Shown here one piece after another: positions 17,934 to 28,563 of a stretch of 64,000 nt of DNA (positions are counted from its first letter, which is position 1; the number at the start of each line of letters is the position of its first letter). This DNA is from Lichenicola sp964236105 (GTDB lineage Bacteria > Pseudomonadota > Alphaproteobacteria > Acetobacterales > Acetobacteraceae), in contig CAXSBC010000005.1 in the NCBI GenBank assembly GCA_964236105.1, positions 62,001 through 126,000 on the forward strand, read 5' to 3'. The notes below the pieces were generated by a model. That model ran no database searches and was not told the DNA's origin. It saw only the letters and a program-made list of their open reading frames with translations. Made by a program: the position numbers and the translations under genes.

Positions 17934-18021
17934 GACGCGTTCGGTTGCAGCGCCAGGGCGGCGTCGACAGGCGGCGATCGCCGCTCGCGAGGTGCTTGCA
18001 GGAGCGGGGTTGGAGCCGATC

Positions 18022-18549
18022 ATGATCCACGATACGCGGATGCTGTCGATCGCCGGCGGCTACCTTCTGGTGCTTGCAGTCGTGGTCATGTGGTTCTGGC
18101 TGCAGCGTCGCACCCAGATCTCGCTGCGCTGGCCCGCCACCACCACCCAGCGCCAGATGGAGCAGTATGGCACGCGGGTGCTGAACACGATGGGGTGGGG
18201 CACGAACCTGTATCAGAGCCACGCCACCCGCAGCATCTATCGGTGCGAGAAGCGCGAGGACGTGCTGCTCGTGGTGTTTCTGCGCGAGAACGCGTTCTTC
18301 GCCCGGCTGCTGACCCTGCTCCGCGTCCACAGCGCGTTCAACCTGAGGCGGACGACGATCGTGCTGTTCGACGCGCCGCTCGACACGATGACGAGCCTCG
18401 CGGCGGAGGTCGGGGTGTCGGTGATCCACTACACCAAGCTGAAGGATCTCGAGGAGCTTCGGCAGGCGGTGCTGCCGAACCTCACGGCGTTCCGCTCCGG
18501 ATCGGCGACCACCGTCGCGCAGACACGCGTCTCGGCGGCGCGCGCCTAA
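18022..18549 (+). CDS. membrane-anchored protein with a possible degenerate nuclease-like fold
   Basis: 175 residues starting at the ATG 18022. One N-terminal transmembrane segment (residues about 9-25, GGYLLVLAVVVMWFWLQ) is followed by a cytosolic domain. That domain has MEQYGTRVLNTMGWGTNLY, a strand-like VLLVVFLREN, then TTIVLFDAPLD and LAAEVGVSVIHYTKLKDLEEL. The last helix-strand-helix pattern resembles the C-terminal half of restriction-endonuclease-like (PDDEXK/Mrr) folds, but I cannot see the catalytic D-ExK residues. The fold is a guess. Confidence 0.62.
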   Translation: MIHDTRMLSIAGGYLLVLAVVVMWFWLQRRTQISLRWPATTTQRQMEQYGTRVLNTMGWGTNLYQSHATRSIYRCEKREDVLLVVFLRENAFFARLLTLLRVHSAFNLRRTTIVLFDAPLDTMTSLAAEVGVSVIHYTKLKDLEELRQAVLPNLTAFRSGSATTVAQTRVSAARA

Positions 18550-18558
18550 GGCGAGCCG

Positions 18559-19335
18559 TCAGCCCCGCCCGAGGAACGGCATGGCGTTGGCCATCACCGT
18601 CAGGAAGGGGATGTTGGTGCCGAGCGGCATCGAGGCCATCAGCACCACGCTGCGGCCGACATCGCGCACGTCCATCATCGGCTCGACCGCCAAGTGGCCG
18701 CCGGCCTGCTTGGCGCCGGTCTGCATGCGCGCCGCGAGCGCCGTCGCGGCGTTGCCGATATCGATCTGACCGCAGGCGATGTCATGGGCGCGGCCGTCCA
18801 GCGACAGCGTCTTGGTCAGCCCGGTGACGGCATGCTTGGTGGCGGTATAGGGCGCCGAGTCCGGCCGCGGGACGTGCGCCGAGATCGAGCCGTTATTGAT
18901 GATGCGGCCGCCGCGCGGCGTCTGCGCCTTCATCATCCTGAAGGCGCCCTGCGCGCAAAGGAACACGCCGGTCAGGTTGACCGAGACGACCATGTTCCAG
19001 TCGGCGAGGCTGAGCTCCTCGAACGGCACGCCGGGCACGTTGTTGCCGGCATTGTTGAACAGCAGGTCGAGCCGTCCGAACCGGTCCCGCACCGCCGCGA
19101 ACAGCGCGTCGACCGAGTGCTGGTCGGCAACGTCGGTCGGCTGCACCAGCGTGCGGGAGGCAGCCGCGCCGGCCTTGGCGACGGTGTCCTGCAGCCGGCC
19201 CGGATCGCGTCCGGCCAGCACCACCGACCAGCCGTCAGCCAGCAGGGCCAGCGTCACCGCCTGACCGATCCCGCTGCCGGCGCCGGTCACCAGCGCGATC
19301 CGGTTCGCCTGCGGGGATGGGGTGTCGTCGGTCAT
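18559..19335 (-). CDS. SDR family oxidoreductase
   Basis: A 258-residue SDR from the ATG at 19335 (MTDDTPSPQANRIALVTG), with GAGGAGGG upstream. TGAGSGIG cofactor motif, NNAG, Ser in NNGSISAH and the catalytic YTATK are present. The C-terminus (PLGTNIPFLTVMANAMPFLGRG) matches a subgroup found in sugar-acid clusters. It heads downstream of the SMP-30 lactonase gene on the same strand, 106 bases away, so it may act on the same sugar acid. Confidence 0.9.
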   Translation of the reverse strand: MTDDTPSPQANRIALVTGAGSGIGQAVTLALLADGWSVVLAGRDPGRLQDTVAKAGAAASRTLVQPTDVADQHSVDALFAAVRDRFGRLDLLFNNAGNNVPGVPFEELSLADWNMVVSVNLTGVFLCAQGAFRMMKAQTPRGGRIINNGSISAHVPRPDSAPYTATKHAVTGLTKTLSLDGRAHDIACGQIDIGNAATALAARMQTGAKQAGGHLAVEPMMDVRDVGRSVVLMASMPLGTNIPFLTVMANAMPFLGRG

Positions 19336-19441
19336 GTCCGCGCCCTCCTCTGTTCGGCCGCCGCGCGACGGCCCCGCATGTCGTGGTCCCGCCGGGGCGG
19401 CTGCGCCGAGGCGATGATCCGCGCCTGTCCCGGCGGCCGGA

Positions 19442-20353
19442 TCAGGGCCGTACGGCGCCCCTGCGATGCAGATAGACCGCATACACCTCGCTGGTGGCGC
19501 AGATGAACAGGCGGCTGTTGTTGCGGCCGCCGAAGGTGACGTTGGACACGATCTGCGGCACCCGGATCCGGCCGAGCAGGTCGCCGTCCGGGCTTACGCA
19601 GTGCACCCCGTCGCCGGCACTGGTCCAGACATTGCCGTCCTGGTCGCAGCGGAACCCGTCCGCCGCTCCCACCGAGGGCGCGTAGAACTCGCGCTCGTTG
19701 CCGAGCCGGCCCGAGCCCTCGTCGAGCACGTCGAACACGCGGATCTGGCGCTCGACGGAGTCGTCGTGCATCCGCCCGGTCTCGGCGACGTAGAGGCGGC
19801 TCTCGTCGGGCGAGAAGCAGATCCCGTTCGGGCAGGCGAAGCTGTCGCTCACCACGTCGAGCTGCCCGGTCTGCGGATCGAGCCGGTACACCTGGCAGGG
19901 CAGCTCCTCCGCGGTCTGGCCGCTGCCCTCGTAATCCATCGCGATGCCGTAATGCGGATCGGTGAACCAGATGGTGCCGTCGGACTTCACCACCACGTCG
20001 TTCGGCGAGTTCAGCCGGCAGCCCTGGTGGCGGTCGGCCAGCGTGGTCAGGCGTCCGTCATGCTCGGTGCGCACCACCGCGCGGGCGCCGTGCAGGCAGG
20101 AGATCAGCCGTCCCTCGCGGTCGCGGGTGCCGCCGTTGGAGAACTGGCTTGGCTGGCGATAGACCGACACGCCGAGCCCTTCGGTCCAGCGCAGGATGCG
20201 GTCGTTGGGGATGTCGCTGAACAGCAGGCAGCCGGCATCGCCGAACCAGACCGGGCCCTCGGTCCAGCGGCAGCCGTCGGCGATGCGCTCGAGGGCTGCG
20301 TTGAACAGGATGTAGGACCTGAAGCGCTTGTCGACGATCTCGAAGGTGCTCAT
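19442..20353 (-). CDS. SMP-30/gluconolactonase family protein
   Basis: A 303-residue six-bladed beta-propeller hydrolase that would open an aldonolactone to the free acid. Metal-ligand positions of the family are recognisable: Glu in WTEGPVWF (near residue 32), Asn in SPNDVVV (near 119) and the Asp of the later GICFSPDESRLYVAET blade. No signal peptide is evident, so it is cytoplasmic. It begins three bases after the binding-protein stop, which supports cotranscription with the transporter. Confidence 0.9.
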   Translation of the reverse strand: MSTFEIVDKRFRSYILFNAALERIADGCRWTEGPVWFGDAGCLLFSDIPNDRILRWTEGLGVSVYRQPSQFSNGGTRDREGRLISCLHGARAVVRTEHDGRLTTLADRHQGCRLNSPNDVVVKSDGTIWFTDPHYGIAMDYEGSGQTAEELPCQVYRLDPQTGQLDVVSDSFACPNGICFSPDESRLYVAETGRMHDDSVERQIRVFDVLDEGSGRLGNEREFYAPSVGAADGFRCDQDGNVWTSAGDGVHCVSPDGDLLGRIRVPQIVSNVTFGGRNNSRLFICATSEVYAVYLHRRGAVRP

Positions 20354-20356
20354 CGC

Positions 20357-21508
20357 TCAGCGGCCCCAGATCTGGCGGTAGGCGGCGCGGTAGTTGCTGT
20401 CGGGATCGTAGATGTCCTTCTTGCCGCCATCCAGGTCGACGTTCCTGGCCGTCACCAGATGCACCGGCGCCACGTAGCCCGAGGCCGGCTGTCCGGCGAA
20501 GCCGCGATTGAGCTCGTCGATCACCTGCCAGCCCTGCAGCAGCAGCGGCTCGGGCACGGTGGCGGCCTGGAACTGGCCGCCGCGTATGCGCTCGTAGGCG
20601 GAGTTGCTGCCGTCGCCGGCGCTGATGTCGACCGGCGGCCCGGCGGGATCGCGCCCGGCCGAGATCAGGGGCGGTCCGATGAAGTCGTAATACAGGTCGT
20701 TGATGGCCAGCGTGTAGGTCCATTTCGCGCCGTAGCGCTGCAGCAGCGAGGTGGTGAGCTGGGAGATGCGCGTCGAGGTGTCGGCGAGCGGGGTGTCCTC
20801 GAACGACAGCACGCTGCAGCCCGGGCAGGTCCTGATCTCGTCGCGCATCATCTGCGCCTTGGCCAGCGCGATCGCATAGGCGCTGTCGGTGAAGATGATC
20901 ACGCCGGCCTTGCCGCCGCTCTGCGCGATCGCGTAGTCGGCGGCGACCTTGGCCACGCGCGCGCTGTCGCTGCCGATGTTGCTGAGAACGCGATACTCGG
21001 CCATCGGTCCCGGCTTCGGCCCGCCGTGCCAGGCCACGATCCTGATGCCGCCATCGGCCGCCTGCCTGATGTCGGCGGCGTTCTGCACCACGTCGTAGCC
21101 GCCGATGACGATGCCGTCCGGCTTCAGCGCCACCGCCTGGCTGAAGGCCGAGTGGATGCCCGACACGCTGCCCTGGCCGTCGAGCACGCGCACGGTCCAG
21201 CCGATCGCCTGGCCGGCTTGCCTGACGCCGTCGCCGACCTCCTGGATGCCGCCGTTGCGCAGGTCGGCCGCGACGTAGATCACGGTCTTGCCTGTCGCCG
21301 CCTTCGGGCCGGTGGTGGGACCGTCCCAGCGCGAGGACGGCGCCGTCGCCCTCTCCACGACCTCGCGCGCCTGCGCCAGCTCCGTCCCGGCATCCTGGGC
21401 CCGGGCCTGGGTCTGGGCACCGCCCACCCAGCCGAGCAGGGCGATGAGCCCGAGGCCGGCCTGGGCCCCGGCGCCCCTGCGCCGGCCGATGCAACCGTCT
21501 GCCGTCAT
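20357..21508 (-). CDS. periplasmic substrate-binding protein of ABC transporter
   Basis: 383 residues with an N-terminal hydrophobic export signal (LGLIALLGWVGG then AQTQARAQD). An extra segment (about residues 40-70) precedes the RbsB-like core. The core shows KTVIYVAADLRNGGIQEVGDG, PDGIVIGGYD, GIRIVAWHGGP, GVIIFTDSAYAIALAKAQMM, then CPGCSVLSFEDTPL. It lacks the common DAxAP site-1 string, and is divergent from the other three binding proteins here. Context points to L-idonate, gluconate or a ketogluconate as ligand. Confidence 0.87.
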   Translation of the reverse strand: MTADGCIGRRRGAGAQAGLGLIALLGWVGGAQTQARAQDAGTELAQAREVVERATAPSSRWDGPTTGPKAATGKTVIYVAADLRNGGIQEVGDGVRQAGQAIGWTVRVLDGQGSVSGIHSAFSQAVALKPDGIVIGGYDVVQNAADIRQAADGGIRIVAWHGGPKPGPMAEYRVLSNIGSDSARVAKVAADYAIAQSGGKAGVIIFTDSAYAIALAKAQMMRDEIRTCPGCSVLSFEDTPLADTSTRISQLTTSLLQRYGAKWTYTLAINDLYYDFIGPPLISAGRDPAGPPVDISAGDGSNSAYERIRGGQFQAATVPEPLLLQGWQVIDELNRGFAGQPASGYVAPVHLVTARNVDLDGGKKDIYDPDSNYRAAYRQIWGR

Positions 21509-21559
21509 CGCGTCATCCCCTGTCCCATGGCCCGCCTGGCGCGGCGCCGTTGTCGTTCG

Positions 21560-22602
21560 TCAGGTCCGGCCCGGCGCCGGCGGCCGTGCCGCCCGTGCCA
21601 TGACCCGCCGCCGTCCGGTCCAGCCGGCCAGCCCGATGGCGATCAGCAGCGTGGCGCCGTTGAAGGCGGGCTCCACCCAGAAGGCGCCGCCGAGCTGCTC
21701 GATGCCGGAGATGCCGATCGCCAGGATCACCACGCCGACGACGGTGCCCCAGATGTTGACCCGGCCGGGCGTGATGGTGGTCGAGCCCAGGAACGCGCCG
21801 ACCAGGGCCGGCAGCAGGAACTCGAGCCCGACGCTGGCCTGGCCCACCCGCAGCCGGGCCGCCAGGATCACGCCGGCAAAGGCGGTGATCAGGCCCGACA
21901 CCATGAAGGCCAGCATGGTGTAGCGCCGCGTGGGAATGCCGTTGAGCTCGGCGGCGCGCGGGTTGGCGCCGATCGCATACAGATAGCGGCCGAGCGGGGT
22001 GTAGGTGGAGACCACCCACAGCACGGCGGCCAGCCCCAGCACGTAGAAGGCCGGGATCGGCACGCCGAGCACGCGGGCGATGTCGAGCTCGAAGAAGGAT
22101 TGCGGCAGGCGGCCGATCACCTGCCGGCCGCCGGTCCACCACAGCGCCACCGCATAGGTGACGGTGCCGGTGCCCAGCGTGGCGATGAAGCTGTCGATCT
22201 GCGCCACCTCGACCAGCAGCCCGTTGAGCAGGCCGAACACCAGCCCGAGTGCGAGCACGATCAGCACCGCGAGCGGCCACGGCATGCCGGAGATCTGCAG
22301 CGAGATCGCCAGGATGTGCCACAGCACCACGCCGTAGCCGACGGTGAGGTCGATCTTGCCGGTCATCATCGGCACGGTGGCGGCAAGCGACAGCATCGCC
22401 ACCACCGCCTTGTCGCCGAGCATCGAGCGCACGTTCAGCCAGGTCGGGAAGGTGTCGGGCAGGATGATCGAGAACAGCACCGCCAGCAGCACGGTCAGCA
22501 CCACCAGCCCATAGACCGGCAGCAGCCCGATGATGCGCCGGCCGACCGGCAGGCCGCGCAGGCTGCCGGGCGCCGGCTCCAGGGCGGTGGATTTCAGCGA
22601 GG

Positions 22603-22606
<4 letters not shown>
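21560..22606 (-). CDS. sugar ABC transporter permease (CUT2)
   Basis: A 348-residue permease. Landmarks are LAATVPMMTGKIDLTVGYGVVLW near residue 75 (a KIDLTVG variant of the usual GIDLSVG), IDSFIATLGTGTV, YAIGANPRAAELNGI, and LVGAFLGSTTITPGRVNIWGT. Its ATG overlaps the ATPase stop (22603-22606). The stop is followed after 51 bases by the binding-protein gene, so transporter order here is ATPase, permease, binding protein, lactonase, SDR. Confidence 0.9.
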
Positions 22607-24147
<1,541 letters not shown>

Positions 24148-24174
24148 CCTGGCGGCTCCCGGCTGCGTTGCGGT

Positions 24175-25230
24175 TCAGGCGATGTCGAGATGGACCTTGA
24201 TCGCCCGGGTGCGGTCGCCGGCGAGCGCGAACCCCTCCGCGGCATCGCGCAGCGGGACCATCGCCGACAGGATCGGGGCCACGTCGATGCGGCCGGAAGC
24301 CAGGGCGGCGACGGCGATGTCGAACGCCTCGTGGAAGCGGAACGAGCCGACCAGGTCGATCTCGCGCGCCATCAGCAGGTTCACCGGCAGCGGCACGGCA
24401 CCCGGCGGCAGCAGGCCGAGCTGCACGATGCGCCCGCCCGGCCGCACCAGCAGCGGCATGCGCACCACCGAGGCGGCACTGCCGGTGGCCTCCAGCGCCA
24501 CGTCGTAGCCGCCGAGCGCCGCGGCGGCGGCATCCAGCCGGTCGGGATCGGCCTGCACGTCGATGGTCTGCGCAGCACCCATGCTCCGCGCCACCTGCAG
24601 GGGGGCTGCGAACAGGTCGGTGATGGTGACGCTGGCCGCTCCCGCATGACGGGCAGCCGCGAGGCAGAGCAGGCCGATCGGGCCGGCGCCGGCGATCAGC
24701 ACGTGCCGGCCGACGACGCTGCCGGCGCGCGCCACGCCGTGCAGCGCCACGGCGAGCGGCTCGGCGCAGGCCGCCACGCGAAGCGACAGGGTGTCTCGCA
24801 CCGGCACGCACTGGTCGGCGCGCACCACCACATGCTCGCTGAACCCGCCCTGCACGTGCGGCGTCAGCGCCGCACTGCCGAGGAAGCGCATGTTGCGGCA
24901 CAGGTTGCTGCGGCCGGCGCGGCAGGGGCCGCAATGCAGGCAGGGCCGGCTGGGGTTGATCGCCACGCGGGTGCCGACGCGCAATCCCGGCGGCAGCGGC
25001 CGGTCCGGCGACGGCGCCAGCTCGACCACCGTGCCGGACACCTCGTGGCCGAGGGTCAGCGGCTCGCGCACGCGGAAGTCGCCGACGCCGCCCTTGTTGA
25101 AATAGGACAGGTCCGAGCCGCAGATGCCGCCGCAGGCGATGCGCACGCGCGCCTCTCCGGGCCCCGGCGGACGCTCGTCACGATGTTCCACGCGCAGGTC
25201 ATGCGCGCCGTGCAGCACGGCAGCCAGCAT
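24175..25230 (-). CDS. idnD: L-idonate 5-dehydrogenase-like zinc alcohol dehydrogenase
   Basis: A 351-residue medium-chain dehydrogenase starting MLAAVLHGAHDLRVE. Catalytic zinc ligands are Cys in GGICGSDLSYF and His-Glu in TLGHEVSG; structural zinc site C-x2-C-x2-C-x7-C (CLHCGPCRAGRSNLC). The NAD motif is GAGPIG. The KGG-GDF-VREPLTLGHE string matches IdnD, which oxidises L-idonate to 5-keto-D-gluconate. The assignment is strengthened by the divergent IdnO-like gene 163 bases away. Sorbitol/xylitol-type ADH is the alternative. Confidence 0.82.
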   Translation of the reverse strand: MLAAVLHGAHDLRVEHRDERPPGPGEARVRIACGGICGSDLSYFNKGGVGDFRVREPLTLGHEVSGTVVELAPSPDRPLPPGLRVGTRVAINPSRPCLHCGPCRAGRSNLCRNMRFLGSAALTPHVQGGFSEHVVVRADQCVPVRDTLSLRVAACAEPLAVALHGVARAGSVVGRHVLIAGAGPIGLLCLAAARHAGAASVTITDLFAAPLQVARSMGAAQTIDVQADPDRLDAAAAALGGYDVALEATGSAASVVRMPLLVRPGGRIVQLGLLPPGAVPLPVNLLMAREIDLVGSFRFHEAFDIAVAALASGRIDVAPILSAMVPLRDAAEGFALAGDRTRAIKVHLDIA

Positions 25231-25393
25231 GTCGTCCTCCCGGGCCACCGCAGGCTTGAACTGCCCGCTCTTGCACTGTGGCCGTTCCCGTCGCTATGCC
25301 ACCTTGTTCCGGGGCGCGGAAGCCCATTTGTCCGGGCCTGGACGCCCGCGACGCGGCAGCTGTCCGCGGGGCGGGGCGGCATGGGGATGTTCC
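25231..25393. promoter_or_regulatory. divergent promoter region between idnD-like and idnO-like genes
   Basis: 163 bases between two divergent operons of the same pathway. For the plus strand, TTGCAC (25271-25276) and TATGCC (25295-25300), 18 bases apart, form a weak sigma-70-like pair. No clear operator palindrome was found. A shared regulator would have to be encoded elsewhere because neither operon includes one. Confidence 0.3.
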
Positions 25394-26167
25394 ATGGGTA
25401 TCAGCGCCTTCGACCTGAGCGGCCGTCTGGCCCTGGTCACCGGATCGAGCCAGGGGATCGGCCTGTCGATCGCCCGCGGTCTGGCGGCGGCGGGGGCCCG
25501 CATCGTGCTGAACGGACGCAGCGCGGACCGGCTCGCCGAGGCTGCCCGCCTGCTCGGCGACGCGGCCTGCGCGCCGGCAGGCGGGCTCGGCGTGTTCGAC
25601 GTGACCGATCCGGACGCGGTCGAGGCGGGTGTCGCGCGCATCGAGCGCGAGGCGGGCGGGATCGACATCTTGGTGAACAACGCCGGCATCCAGCGCCGCC
25701 GCACGCTGGAGGAGTTTCCCGTCGAGACCTGGCGCGAGGTGATGGCCACCAACCTCGACAGCGTGTTCTTCGTCGGCCAGGCGGTGGCGAAGCGGATGAT
25801 CCCGCGCGGCCGCGGCAAGATCATCAACATCGCCAGCCTGCAGAGCGAGGCGGCGCGGCCGACGATCGCGCCCTACACCGCCTCCAAGGGTGCGGTGAAG
25901 ATGCTGACCCGCGGCATGTGCGCGGACTGGGCGCGGCACGGGCTGCAGGTCAACGCGATCGGACCGGGCTATTTCGAGACCGAGCTCAACCGGCCGCTGC
26001 GCGACGACCCGGTGTTCGACGCGTGGCTGCGTGGCCGCACGCCCGCCGGCCGCTGGGGCCGGGTCGAGGAGCTGTCGGGAGCGGCGGTGTTCCTGGCCTC
26101 GGCCGCATCGGACTTCGTCAACGGCCAGGTGATCTATGTCGATGGCGGCGTGCTGTCGGTGCTGTGA
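25394..26167 (+). CDS. idnO: gluconate 5-dehydrogenase-like SDR (5-keto-D-gluconate reductase)
   Basis: A 257-residue SDR beginning MGISAFDLSGRLALVTGSSQGIG. It has NNAGIQRR, catalytic Ser in NIASLQSE and YTASK. The C-terminal part contains GYFETELNRPLRDD, WLRGRTPAGRWGRVEEL and FVNGQVIYVDGG, which is diagnostic of IdnO/Gno enzymes that interconvert 5-keto-D-gluconate and D-gluconate. It pairs with the divergent idnD-like gene. The reductase gene begins 14 bases after its stop. Confidence 0.87.
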   Translation: MGISAFDLSGRLALVTGSSQGIGLSIARGLAAAGARIVLNGRSADRLAEAARLLGDAACAPAGGLGVFDVTDPDAVEAGVARIEREAGGIDILVNNAGIQRRRTLEEFPVETWREVMATNLDSVFFVGQAVAKRMIPRGRGKIINIASLQSEAARPTIAPYTASKGAVKMLTRGMCADWARHGLQVNAIGPGYFETELNRPLRDDPVFDAWLRGRTPAGRWGRVEELSGAAVFLASAASDFVNGQVIYVDGGVLSVL

Positions 26168-26181
26168 GAAGGAGACGCGAC

Positions 26182-27114
26182 GTGACACCCAGGCTGCTGC
26201 AGCTCTGTCCGGTGCTGCCCAAGACCCAGGCGGCGCTCGAGGCCGGCTACGACGTGGTGCGCTGGCCCGAGGCGGGACATGACGCGTGGCTCGCCGCGCA
26301 CGGCGCCGACATCGACGCCGTGGTCACCGGCGGCCATCTCGGCATCGAGACCTCGGTGGCCGAGCGCCTGCCCGGGCTCGGCATCGTCGCCATCAACGGC
26401 GTCGGCTATGACCGCGTCGATCTGGACGCGATGAAGCGGCTCGGCGTGCGGGTCAGCAACACCCCCGACGTGCTCACCGACGATGTCGCGGACCTGGCGA
26501 TCGCGCTGATGCTGAACGTCATGCGCGGGCTGCCGGCGGCCGAGCGCCACGTGCGCGACGGGCTCTGGCCGGACACGCAGCCAGCCCTGGCGCGGCGCGC
26601 CTCGGGGCTGCGCTACGGCATCGTCGGGCTGGGGCGGATCGGCCAGGCGATCGCGCGGCGTCTGGCGGGCTTTGGCGGCAGCATCGCCTATACCGGCCCG
26701 ACCCGGAAGGAGACGCCGCACCGGTATCATGCCGGGCTGCGCGATCTGGCGGCCGCGTCCGACGTGCTGTTCGTGGCGACCGCGGCGTCGGCCACGACCA
26801 GGGGGATCATCGACCGCCCGGTGCTCGACGCGCTCGGGCCGCAGGGCGTGCTGGTGAACATCGCCCGCGGCTCGATCATCGACGAGGCGGCGCTCGTCGA
26901 GGCGCTGGTCGAGCACCGTCTCGGCGGCGCCGGGCTCGACGTGTTCGAGAACGAGCCGCACGTTCCGGCAGCCCTCCTGGGCCTGCCGCATGTGGCGCTG
27001 GCGCCGCATGTCGGCAGCGCCACCGCCGAGACCAGGGAGGCGATGGGTCAGCTGATGCTGGCCAACCTGGCGGCGTTCTTCGCCGGACGGGAGCTGCCCA
27101 CGCCCGTCGTGTGA
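26182..27114 (+). CDS. 2-hydroxyacid dehydrogenase (GhrB-like, 2-ketogluconate/glyoxylate reductase)
   Basis: A 310-residue D-isomer-specific 2-hydroxyacid dehydrogenase. GTG start at 26182 with AAGGAGA eight bases upstream. Catalytic and cofactor landmarks: INGVGYDRVD near residue 74, NAD motif YGIVGLGRIG near 150, NIARGSIIDE (Arg), FENEP (Glu) and APHVGSAT (His). Beside IdnD/IdnO-like enzymes it most likely reduces 2-keto-gluconate to gluconate; hydroxypyruvate or glyoxylate are alternatives. Confidence 0.88.
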   Translation: MTPRLLQLCPVLPKTQAALEAGYDVVRWPEAGHDAWLAAHGADIDAVVTGGHLGIETSVAERLPGLGIVAINGVGYDRVDLDAMKRLGVRVSNTPDVLTDDVADLAIALMLNVMRGLPAAERHVRDGLWPDTQPALARRASGLRYGIVGLGRIGQAIARRLAGFGGSIAYTGPTRKETPHRYHAGLRDLAAASDVLFVATAASATTRGIIDRPVLDALGPQGVLVNIARGSIIDEAALVEALVEHRLGGAGLDVFENEPHVPAALLGLPHVALAPHVGSATAETREAMGQLMLANLAAFFAGRELPTPVV

Positions 27115-27140
27115 GGCGGGCGGCCAGCTCGCGCTGCGGA

Positions 27141-28151
27141 TCAGGCCATGCCGAAGCTCATCGAGCCCCAGGGATCGAAGGGCTCGCGCTCGATCTTCTC
27201 GATGTCGGCCCCCAGCGCCGACGCGCTAGCGCCGCTGTTGTTGAGCGTGAAGCTGCGGCCGTCGATGCGCACGGTGACGCGGGAGTGCCGGGTGAAGCCG
27301 AACGCGGCCAGGTCGATGGCAAAGCCGTGCCGGCCGTCGCCGATGCCGCTAGCGGCGAGGTCGCTGCGATACCGGTCGGCGAGGCCGACCGTGACCGCGT
27401 CCTCGTCGCGAAGCACCGTCACCACGAGCGGCAGATGCATCTCGCGCTGCCACGCCCAGCCGATCAGGGTGGTCTCCTGGATCTCGTCGATATAGCCTTC
27501 GAAGATCCGCCGCGCGCTCTCGATGTAGGCCGGGCGGTCCGGCTCGACCAGCGCTGCCAGCCGTGCCTGCTCGGCCGCCGTCAGGTCGAGGCCGCAGAAC
27601 TCGAGCAGCCGGGAGACGAAACGGTCGGGCTGCCGCAGCGCCTTCTCGTAGCTGACCAGCAGCACCGGGCAGGTCAGCGCTTCGACGAACTGCATCATCT
27701 GCTGCAGGTCGGCCGTCGCCATCGACAGGCTCTGCACCACGTCGAACTGCTCGGCGATGGCGTTGCGCTCGGCCACCGCCACCGGATCGCGCACCATGAC
27801 GATCACCGACGGGTTGCGGAACAGGCCGATCTCGGCCTCCCGTCGCACGTGCAGGTGGGGGCGCTTGAAGCCCCAGACCGGGTGGGCGCGGTCGCGATCG
27901 CGCAGCATGCGGGTCAGGATGTCGGTATCGACCGTCGGCTGGGAGAACAGCACCGCGAAGTCGGGATCCTCGAACACGACGTCGTCCAGATCCTCGCCCA
28001 TGAAGACGCCGGCGCCGCTGAGCACGCGCGCGACCATGCTGGTGCCCGACCGGGCCACGCCGGTGACGATCAGCGTCCGCGCGTCCTGCACGTGACAGCC
28101 GAGCCCGCCGGTCTGGTTGAGGCTGATGAGGCCCTTGTTGCGGAAGTCCAT
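27141..28151 (-). CDS. sulfotransferase-family protein with C-terminal accessory domain
   Basis: 336 residues. Residues about 25-215 are a PAPS-type sulfotransferase fold: 5'-phosphosulfate loop VTGVARSGTSM near residue 30 and 3'-phosphate region VIVMVRDPVAVAERN near 118. Residues about 220-320 form a beta-rich domain (TLIGWAWQREMHLPLVVTVL, YRSDLAASGIGDGRHGFAIDL) of a type usually seen attached to glycosyltransferases. It may modify a cell-surface polysaccharide; the acceptor is unknown. An ATCTATA motif at 28215-28221 (TATAGAT on the coding strand) is a possible -10 upstream. Confidence 0.82.
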   Translation of the reverse strand: MDFRNKGLISLNQTGGLGCHVQDARTLIVTGVARSGTSMVARVLSGAGVFMGEDLDDVVFEDPDFAVLFSQPTVDTDILTRMLRDRDRAHPVWGFKRPHLHVRREAEIGLFRNPSVIVMVRDPVAVAERNAIAEQFDVVQSLSMATADLQQMMQFVEALTCPVLLVSYEKALRQPDRFVSRLLEFCGLDLTAAEQARLAALVEPDRPAYIESARRIFEGYIDEIQETTLIGWAWQREMHLPLVVTVLRDEDAVTVGLADRYRSDLAASGIGDGRHGFAIDLAAFGFTRHSRVTVRIDGRSFTLNNSGASASALGADIEKIEREPFDPWGSMSFGMA

Positions 28152-28354
28152 GAACGGGTCCGGTCAATGGCCGGCGCGATGAGACCGCGGGTCCCGCTTT
28201 ACGCTGGCCCGTCAATCTATAACGAAAACTTAATGGATCAAGCAGAAACTCGGAGCCGACGCGGTAAGGACGCCGAAGCGGCGTTGGCGGATCGTCTGCC
28301 GATGGCGAGGGTGTCCGCAGCCGGCGCTGTCCACGCGTCGGCTGCGGTTGCCTT

Positions 28355-28540
28355 TCAGTGCGCGGCGGCGGTGGCGGCGGTGTCGCACTTGATGAACTTG
28401 CCCTTCGCGTCGCGGCATGTCTTCGCGGCGACCGGAGGGCAGGTGATGAACTTGCCCTTGCCGTCCCGACACGACGCCGCGGACGCGACGCTGCCGAACG
28501 AGACGACGAGGGATGCGGCGATGACGGCCATCAGGCGCAT
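28355..28540 (-). CDS. tiny secreted protein with two CRDxKGKF repeats
   Basis: 61 residues from the ATG at 28540, which has GGAGA seven bases upstream. A signal peptide (MAVIAASLVVSFGSVASA) is followed by two near-identical units, CRDGKGKFITC and CRDAKGKFIKC, each with a Cys pair, then an Ala-rich tail. Small secreted Cys-x(n)-GKF-x-x-C proteins occur in alphaproteobacteria; I know of no established role. The gene starts 23 bases after the stop of the upstream small membrane protein. Confidence 0.72.
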   Translation of the reverse strand: MRLMAVIAASLVVSFGSVASAASCRDGKGKFITCPPVAAKTCRDAKGKFIKCDTAATAAAH

Positions 28541-28563
28541 GGCGCTTCTCCGGGCCGGCTGCA

